A stretch of DNA of 25,124 nucleotides from Candidatus Bathyarchaeota archaeon (GTDB lineage Archaea > Thermoproteota > Bathyarchaeia > 40CM-2-53-6). The notes under the pieces were generated by a model. That model did no database searches. It was not told the DNA's origin and saw only the letters and a program-made list of their open reading frames with translations. The translations under genes and the position numbers were made by a program. Of the stretch, positions 21,618 through 25,124 are shown piece after piece; the first letter of the stretch is position 1, and every line of letters starts with the position of its first letter. The stretch covers positions 1-25,124 of the forward strand of contig VBBH01000031.1 in the NCBI GenBank assembly GCA_005888695.1, in the 5' to 3' direction.

Positions 21618-21823
21618 ACGTCCACTACTTCATCTTCATCATCAACGCCGATAATGCGTTGATCTCTGTCTTAGTCTCGGGGCTTGCGTTCATTATGCTT
21701 CGATTGGTTTACAGGATGTGGAGGGGCTCACAAAGGTGCCCCCACTGTGGGGAGACTTTCAAGGCTCACCCGCCAATCGTGGTCCAGACGGAGAAAAACC
21801 TACCTAACACGCTCTGGACTTAG
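21611..21823 (+). CDS. Small membrane protein with a C-terminal zinc-knuckle
   Basis: A 70-aa protein: a short N-terminus, one hydrophobic helix (about residues 13-34, NALISVLVSGLAFIMLRLVY), a basic membrane-edge stretch RMWRGSQ (consistent with the C-terminus facing the cytoplasm), then CPHCGETFKAH (43-53), a CxxC plus His that could bind zinc or pair with a second molecule, and a polar tail. AAGGAGGA (21592-21599) is a strong Shine-Dalgarno, though 11-12 bases from the ATG, slightly long. A 25-codon ORF overlaps its start. The 3' end overlaps the metallopeptidase gene on the opposite strand by 24 bases. No family recognised; a membrane-bound sensor or assembly factor would fit but is speculative. 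Confidence 0.65.
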   Translation: MVDVHYFIFIINADNALISVLVSGLAFIMLRLVYRMWRGSQRCPHCGETFKAHPPIVVQTEKNLPNTLWT

Positions 21824-22204
21824 TTCATACTTACTCCCCGTAGGAGCTGCGCCAGACTTCTTCAAGAAGTCAAGTGCGAAGTCTCTGGCATGCCTCTCTG
21901 TGCCACGATGCTTCCCTGTGACGCTCCGAAGGTGATGATAGAATTCGTGTATTATTATGTAAGGGTCGTAAAGATACTCTTGGGTCGAAATGTAGATTGT
22001 CTTCTCACGAGTAACGTAACATCCCAACGCTGAGTTCTCCCCCTTTGGGAGTCCCATCTTGAGAGTAGGCTTCTCAACCCGGTAGTGCCTACTAAGTAGC
22101 TCTAGCGCCTCGTCAGGCTTCCTCTCGACACGGATCAGGCCTACGACGTGGTCGTGGAAATCCTCCAGTGTAATCTTCCCTGTTTCAATCGAAGCCCGGG
22201 TCAA
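21800..22204 (-). CDS. Minimal HExxH metallopeptidase-like protein
   Basis: A 134-aa protein with a mini-gluzincin layout: a helical N-terminal part (about 1-45), a beta-hairpin region ENSALGCYVTREKTIYIS (about 55-73), the zinc helix IIHEFYHHLRS (HEFYH, about 89-93) and a downstream helix RGTERHARDFALDFLKK whose Glu or His could supply the third ligand. This resembles ImmA/IrrE- or SprT-like minimal zinc peptidases. The family at large includes regulatory proteases and inactive relatives. There is no HTH domain and no obvious repressor gene adjacent. Start is TTG 22204; no ATG precedes the conserved part. It is divergent from Hsp20 (146 bases apart), so a stress-linked role is conceivable. 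The predicted protein is probably cytoplasmic: no signal peptide. Confidence 0.7.
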   Translation of the reverse strand: MTRASIETGKITLEDFHDHVVGLIRVERKPDEALELLSRHYRVEKPTLKMGLPKGENSALGCYVTREKTIYISTQEYLYDPYIIIHEFYHHLRSVTGKHRGTERHARDFALDFLKKSGAAPTGSKYELSPERVR

Positions 22205-22298
22205 GATATTGACCCTGTGAGTGAGGCATCGTTTATGCGTTGTTGAGAGTCCTCGCCAGAGAAACTGCTTCGTGCCGATCCTTATGCCGGTCTAAGAG

Positions 22299-22340
22299 TT
22301 ATAATGGACAATGTCCTAACTACGCCGTCCTTAGAGGCGT
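22299..22340 (+). promoter_or_regulatory. Hsp20 promoter: TATA box plus inverted repeat at the start site
   Basis: TTATAAT (22299-22305) predicts a transcription start near 22328. An inverted repeat ACGCC-N9-GGCGT (22322-22326 and 22336-22340) spans that start, just before TTG 22350. It may be a repressor operator of the kind used at archaeal heat-shock promoters, or a leader hairpin that melts on heating. The arms are only 5 bp, so support is modest. Confidence 0.5.
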
Positions 22341-22349
22341 TTGTGAAGA

Positions 22350-22940
22350 TTGAGCGGGGACGAGGATTTCTTCCCAGAGTGGTTCAGGAGACGTTGGCGC
22401 TATCCAATGCCCAACTTGATGGAAGAATTCGAGCGGAGTTTCGAAGAGATGTTCAAGGATCTTGAGATTCCAAAGGAGATGATACGTGAAAAGAGACTTC
22501 CGACTGGCGGGACCGAGAAGGAAATTGGTCCTTTTGTTTACGGCTACTCTTTCAGTGTTGGACCCGATGGAAAGCCTGTAATCAGGGAGTTCGGAAACGT
22601 CAAGCCATCACTCCGAAAAGGGGCGGGCGGCATACCGAAGGCTGGCCTTGATGTTCGCGAGGAGAGGGAACCTCTCGTCGACACAATCGTTCTAGACGAT
22701 GTTGTGAAGGTCGTTGCTGAACTCCCCGGAGTTGAGAAGTCAGACATCAACCTCGAGTGCAACGGGAAATCATTGACACTAAAGGTTGAGAATGCAAACC
22801 GAAAATACTTCAAGCAACTCGACTTACCCGTCGAGGTCGACCCAGACACGTCAAGAGCGAGTTACAAGAATGGAGTCCTTGAACTCGTGCTCACGAGAAA
22901 AAGGCCCGGGCAAAAGTCGAAGCAGATACGGGTCGACTAG
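22350..22940 (+). CDS. Hsp20/alpha-crystallin small heat-shock protein
   Basis: A 196-aa ATP-independent holdase chaperone that keeps unfolding proteins soluble as large oligomers. Residues 1 to about 60 form the acidic/aromatic N-terminal arm (FFPEWFRRRWRYP, then MEEFERSFEEMFKDL). About 60-95 hold the archaeal segment FVYGYSFSVGPDGKPVIREFGN, and about 100-190 the alpha-crystallin domain with VAELPGVEKSDINL, LTLKVEN, FKQLDLPVEVD and the hallmark ASYKNGVLELVL. The short tail ends KQIRVD, containing the I-x-V/I-like anchor used in oligomer assembly. Translation starts at TTG 22350; the next ATG would lose the arm. It converges with the KaiC-like gene, 35 bases apart. Confidence 0.92.
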   Translation: MSGDEDFFPEWFRRRWRYPMPNLMEEFERSFEEMFKDLEIPKEMIREKRLPTGGTEKEIGPFVYGYSFSVGPDGKPVIREFGNVKPSLRKGAGGIPKAGLDVREEREPLVDTIVLDDVVKVVAELPGVEKSDINLECNGKSLTLKVENANRKYFKQLDLPVEVDPDTSRASYKNGVLELVLTRKRPGQKSKQIRVD

Positions 22941-22970
22941 TTCAAGGGGCTGCAAGGCTAAAGCGAGTGT

Positions 22971-22986
22971 GCGTCCTAAAGGACGC
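22971..22986. terminator. Hairpin GCGTCC-TAAA-GGACGC between convergent genes
   Basis: A perfect 6-bp GC-rich stem with a 4-nt loop lies exactly where Hsp20 (plus) and the KaiC-like gene (minus, stop at 22976-22978) converge. It could end or protect both transcripts. There is no adjacent T-run on either strand, so I call it a 3'-end structure with moderate confidence only. Confidence 0.45.
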
Positions 22987-23764
22987 TCTCTCGCGGGAAA
23001 ACCTCAATGCCTGAATCTGTTATCCGATATGGTCTCGGCTGATTGTCGACGGGGGTCTTTCGCATCTTCTCGATCTGGATGACTCTCAACAAGGACTTCC
23101 CCACCTGTAATTGCTGGAGCAATACGACACCATGAGCTAGATACTCTTCGTAGTCGACGTTTCTTTCGAAACCGGGCCGTCTCAACTCTGTGGTGATAAT
23201 ACAAGTAGCGCCAGTATCCGCCAACGCCTCGATCAATTCCACAAGAGCATTCCTCTGATTTACGACGCCATCGTACTGAAAGACCAGGGTGGTTACAGGG
23301 TCGACAACGATCCTTTTCGCATCGATCTCCTTAACACTAGTCTTTATCATCTCGACGAGAGTTGCCATCGAGAACTCCTTTCGACCTACCGTCAATCTAC
23401 CGACTTTGATTTCGGCTGGGAGATACCTGATTGGGCTGGCCTCGAGAAAAATAAGCCGCTTTTGATGCTCAAGCTCGGGCAAATCCCAACCGAAGTCCAC
23501 CATTTCCTCGAAAACATGTTGCTTGTTCTCGTCTAAACTCACGTAAACACCATTTTCATCATAGTCCATGATTCCATTGACGAGATACTGCGACGAGAGT
23601 ATGGTCTTCCCTGTCCCCGGCCCTCCGGTCAAGAGTATGATCCTCCCCTTTGGTAGACCACCGCTCAACAATTTGTCCAATCCTGGAATCCCTGTCGGGG
23701 TCCTACGATTGCCATTGTTCTCAGGACTGGCAGAAGATGCGGCCATCAGCGACTCGCAAATCAA
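22976..23764 (-). CDS. Single-domain KaiC-like ATPase
   Basis: A 262-aa RecA-fold ATPase of the archaeal KaiC/GvpD-like group. It opens with the typical TPTGIPGLDKLLSGGLPKG, then Walker A GGPGTGKT (47-54), SLDENKQ (77-83) where KaiC has its catalytic acidic pair, Walker B RIVVDPVTTL (151-160, D155) and the C-terminal IQIEKMRKTPVDNQPRPYRI stretch typical of KaiC domains. Only one ATPase domain is present, unlike cyanobacterial two-domain KaiC. Archaeal KaiC-like proteins have been proposed as hubs in signal transduction. TTG 23764 is the longest start; ATG 23746 is more likely if transcription begins near 23760, as the minus-strand TTATGATA box (about 23788-23781) predicts. It is divergent from the TackOD1 gene, 75 bases apart. 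Confidence 0.9.
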   Translation of the reverse strand: MICESLMAASSASPENNGNRRTPTGIPGLDKLLSGGLPKGRIILLTGGPGTGKTILSSQYLVNGIMDYDENGVYVSLDENKQHVFEEMVDFGWDLPELEHQKRLIFLEASPIRYLPAEIKVGRLTVGRKEFSMATLVEMIKTSVKEIDAKRIVVDPVTTLVFQYDGVVNQRNALVELIEALADTGATCIITTELRRPGFERNVDYEEYLAHGVVLLQQLQVGKSLLRVIQIEKMRKTPVDNQPRPYRITDSGIEVFPRESVL

Positions 23765-23839
23765 AGCGGGCCGTAACCACTATCATAATCATGCTGATAC
23801 CGCCATCGACGACAGACAAGATACAACGCCTGAATAAGG

Positions 23840-24946
23840 TTGAAGGTGACCGAACCAACGGTCACACCTCGAAGTAGGAAACGACCCGGGTCGGCCGTTA
23901 GGAGAAAAACGAAAAAGGCGTCTTCACTAGTGACATCCAAGGATCGTCTATCTCTCTATCAGGACCCTAACGTCCAGATCCTTCTGAGCAAGTTTGTGAA
24001 AGGAGAGATCATCGAACTCGTCCCGATTTTCGATCTATACATGACGGTAAGATATCCTGACGTTGAGCCGTCGGTAGACGGGGATCCCAGGGACGCGAAA
24101 GAACTGGTCGAAAAACTTTGGGAGGCTGGCGTTTTTAAGAGGAAATTTCACGAAAAGGCTCTGGTTTGTCCCAGTTGTATCTCGGCTAACGTTAGCAACG
24201 ATTACGTTTGTCCTAACTGCAATTCCATCGATATCGAACGCAAAACGCTTCTCGAGCACGTGGCTTGCGGAACGGTGGACAGCATTGATAGTTTTCTCGT
24301 GGAAGGAGGTCTCATATGCCCTAAGTGTAACAAGGAACTGGTTGAGCCGGGGGTTGATTATTACAAGCTAGGGGCATGGTTCCAATGCGATCAATGTGGA
24401 AAAAGGTCCGACATGCCCAATCCTGTTCACAGGTGTAGAAATTGCGGGCACGCGTTTACAATAAAAGATACAGGATTCATTAACCTCTACACGTACCGTC
24501 TCAGCCTAGACGCTGAGGACGAGTTCAAGCGTGTGTTCCTTGTCATAAAACCAATCGCCAGAGTTCTCGAAGATCTAGGCTTCAGGACTGATCTCCCGGG
24601 ACAGATTGCGGGCAGATCTGGTTCCCTACAAAGATTCGACATTACGGGATCCAAAGGCAGCGAGACAATTGTCTTGGATTTGATCTTCTCGGATAAACCA
24701 ATTGACGAAGTACCCGTAGCTTCATTATACGCTAAGATTTTCGACGTGTCTCCAACTCAGGCATTCCTTGTCTCGATCCCCGGTCTCACCGCTAAGGCCA
24801 AGAGGCTTGCGACGCTATACAGAATGACAATCATTGAGGCAAACAGTCCAGAAGATGCGGCGGACCAGCTGAAGGAAAGATTCGGATGGGAAGGATTGGC
24901 CGAAGACAATACTGAAGAAGAAACGTCAACTGACCTTACGCTGTAA
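23840..24946 (+). CDS. TackOD1-type multi-zinc-ribbon protein with a degenerate nuclease-like C-terminus
   Basis: A 368-aa soluble protein. Residues 1-35 are a basic, disordered tail. About 45-105 lead into a Cys-rich core with CPSC (110/113), CPNC (124/127), HVACG (C143), CPKC (160/163), CDQC (183/186) and HRCRNCG (199/202): several zinc ribbons with the connecting sequence LLEHVACGTVDSIDSFL and WFQCDQCG expected of TackOD1, an output domain described from Thaumarchaeota. Residues about 225-350 form an alpha/beta domain (RFDITGSKG, IVLDLIFSDKP, FLVSIPGLTAKAKRLATLY) that recalls a restriction-endonuclease fold without a complete D-ExK site. It starts at TTG 23840. Its divergent partner is a KaiC-like ATPase, which suggests a signalling pair. 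Ligand and target are unknown. Confidence 0.82.
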   Translation: MKVTEPTVTPRSRKRPGSAVRRKTKKASSLVTSKDRLSLYQDPNVQILLSKFVKGEIIELVPIFDLYMTVRYPDVEPSVDGDPRDAKELVEKLWEAGVFKRKFHEKALVCPSCISANVSNDYVCPNCNSIDIERKTLLEHVACGTVDSIDSFLVEGGLICPKCNKELVEPGVDYYKLGAWFQCDQCGKRSDMPNPVHRCRNCGHAFTIKDTGFINLYTYRLSLDAEDEFKRVFLVIKPIARVLEDLGFRTDLPGQIAGRSGSLQRFDITGSKGSETIVLDLIFSDKPIDEVPVASLYAKIFDVSPTQAFLVSIPGLTAKAKRLATLYRMTIIEANSPEDAADQLKERFGWEGLAEDNTEEETSTDLTL

Positions 24947-25030
24947 CCGAGTCACCAAGCCTATCGGTTACGTAGGCCCCAAAGGGAACCCCCAGACTTT
25001 GCAGCTACTAAGCAAACGCCTAAGGGAGCA

Positions 25031-25124
25031 GTGGGAATAACGCCGTTACGGGTAAAGCCTGTCAAGCTTCGTGACAGCCTCTACCTCCTTATCCCGGTTG
25101 ACATTGCACGGCTCGTTGGGGTCG
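25031..25124 (+). CDS. N-terminal fragment of an AbrB/SpoVT-like regulator
   Basis: GTG 25031 opens 31 codons to the window end. The peptide PVKLRDSLYLLIPVDIARLV matches the swapped-hairpin AbrB pattern (V..k.g.SL.v.IP..ia..lgi) of archaeal DNA-binding regulators and antitoxins. AAGGGAG (25022-25028) precedes it closely, and no ATG lies upstream in frame. The gene is cut by the window edge, so any C-terminal partner domain (for example PhoU-like) cannot be seen. It is in the same direction as the TackOD1 gene, 84 bases after its stop. Confidence 0.55.
   Translation, partial: MGITPLRVKPVKLRDSLYLLIPVDIARLVGV

Noticed and set aside
1..25124. tRNA, rRNA, CRISPR or transposon sequences
   Set aside because: No T-loop-like GGTTCGAATCC with matching acceptor stem, no regularly spaced repeats, and no transposase or terminal inverted repeats were found by eye.

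Overview
The window is archaeal chromosome. It carries sn-glycerol-1-phosphate dehydrogenase, GGGP synthase and a geranylgeranyl reductase (the archaeal ether-lipid pathway), a homodimer-type tRNA-splicing endonuclease, CofE for coenzyme F420, a DUF2070 membrane protein, a KaiC-like ATPase and a protein with the multi-zinc-ribbon pattern called TackOD1. Base composition is near balanced and TTG/GTG starts are frequent. TackOD1, the KaiC partner and the HMG-CoA synthase fused to a DUF35-type module point to the Thaumarchaeota/Nitrososphaeria side of the TACK archaea. The acyl-CoA dehydrogenase and the absence of ammonia-oxidation genes would suit a heterotrophic lineage, but this placement is an inference from gene content. 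No rRNA, tRNA, CRISPR array, transposase or phage gene was seen.

Layout. 1-1735 (minus): a truncated membrane protein (possibly an M50 protease), a nucleotidyltransferase and cofE. 1736-2403: a small TRAM-domain RNA-binding protein with its own TATA box, 5'-leader hairpin and a hairpin plus T-run terminator. 2529-8577 (plus): a compact, apparently co-transcribed run of membrane protein, geranylgeranyl reductase, GGGP synthase, DUF2070, G1P dehydrogenase and EndA. 8590-12504 (minus): an M24 'pita-bread' protein with altered metal ligands, a 57-codon ORF upstream of it, a half-size deoxyhypusine-hydroxylase-like HEAT protein, a possibly broken zinc-ribbon ORF and IMP dehydrogenase. S-adenosylhomocysteinase (12618-13871) diverges from IMP dehydrogenase.

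14117-16332 (plus): a three-gene ABC operon (permease, ATPase, and a bitopic extracytoplasmic protein in place of a solute-binding protein), which meets a secreted, membrane-anchored M6 metalloprotease tail to tail. 18352-21475 (plus): HMG-CoA synthase/DUF35 fusion, an isovaleryl-type acyl-CoA dehydrogenase, and a 59-aa CCCH-like Cys-rich protein whose Shine-Dalgarno region lies in a 9-bp hairpin. 21540-21823: a leaderless 25-codon upstream ORF overlapping the start of a small membrane zinc-ribbon protein. Then come a minimal HExxH metallopeptidase (minus), an Hsp20 chaperone, a divergent KaiC-like/TackOD1 pair and the start of an AbrB-like regulator cut by the window end.

The most interesting stretches are (a) 21193-21823, two very small Cys-rich proteins, each with a leader that looks built for translational control; (b) the half-DOHH protein at 10312-10812; (c) the ether-lipid operon with embedded DUF2070, whose soluble half shows unexplained His/Asp motifs; and (d) the KaiC/TackOD1 divergent pair.
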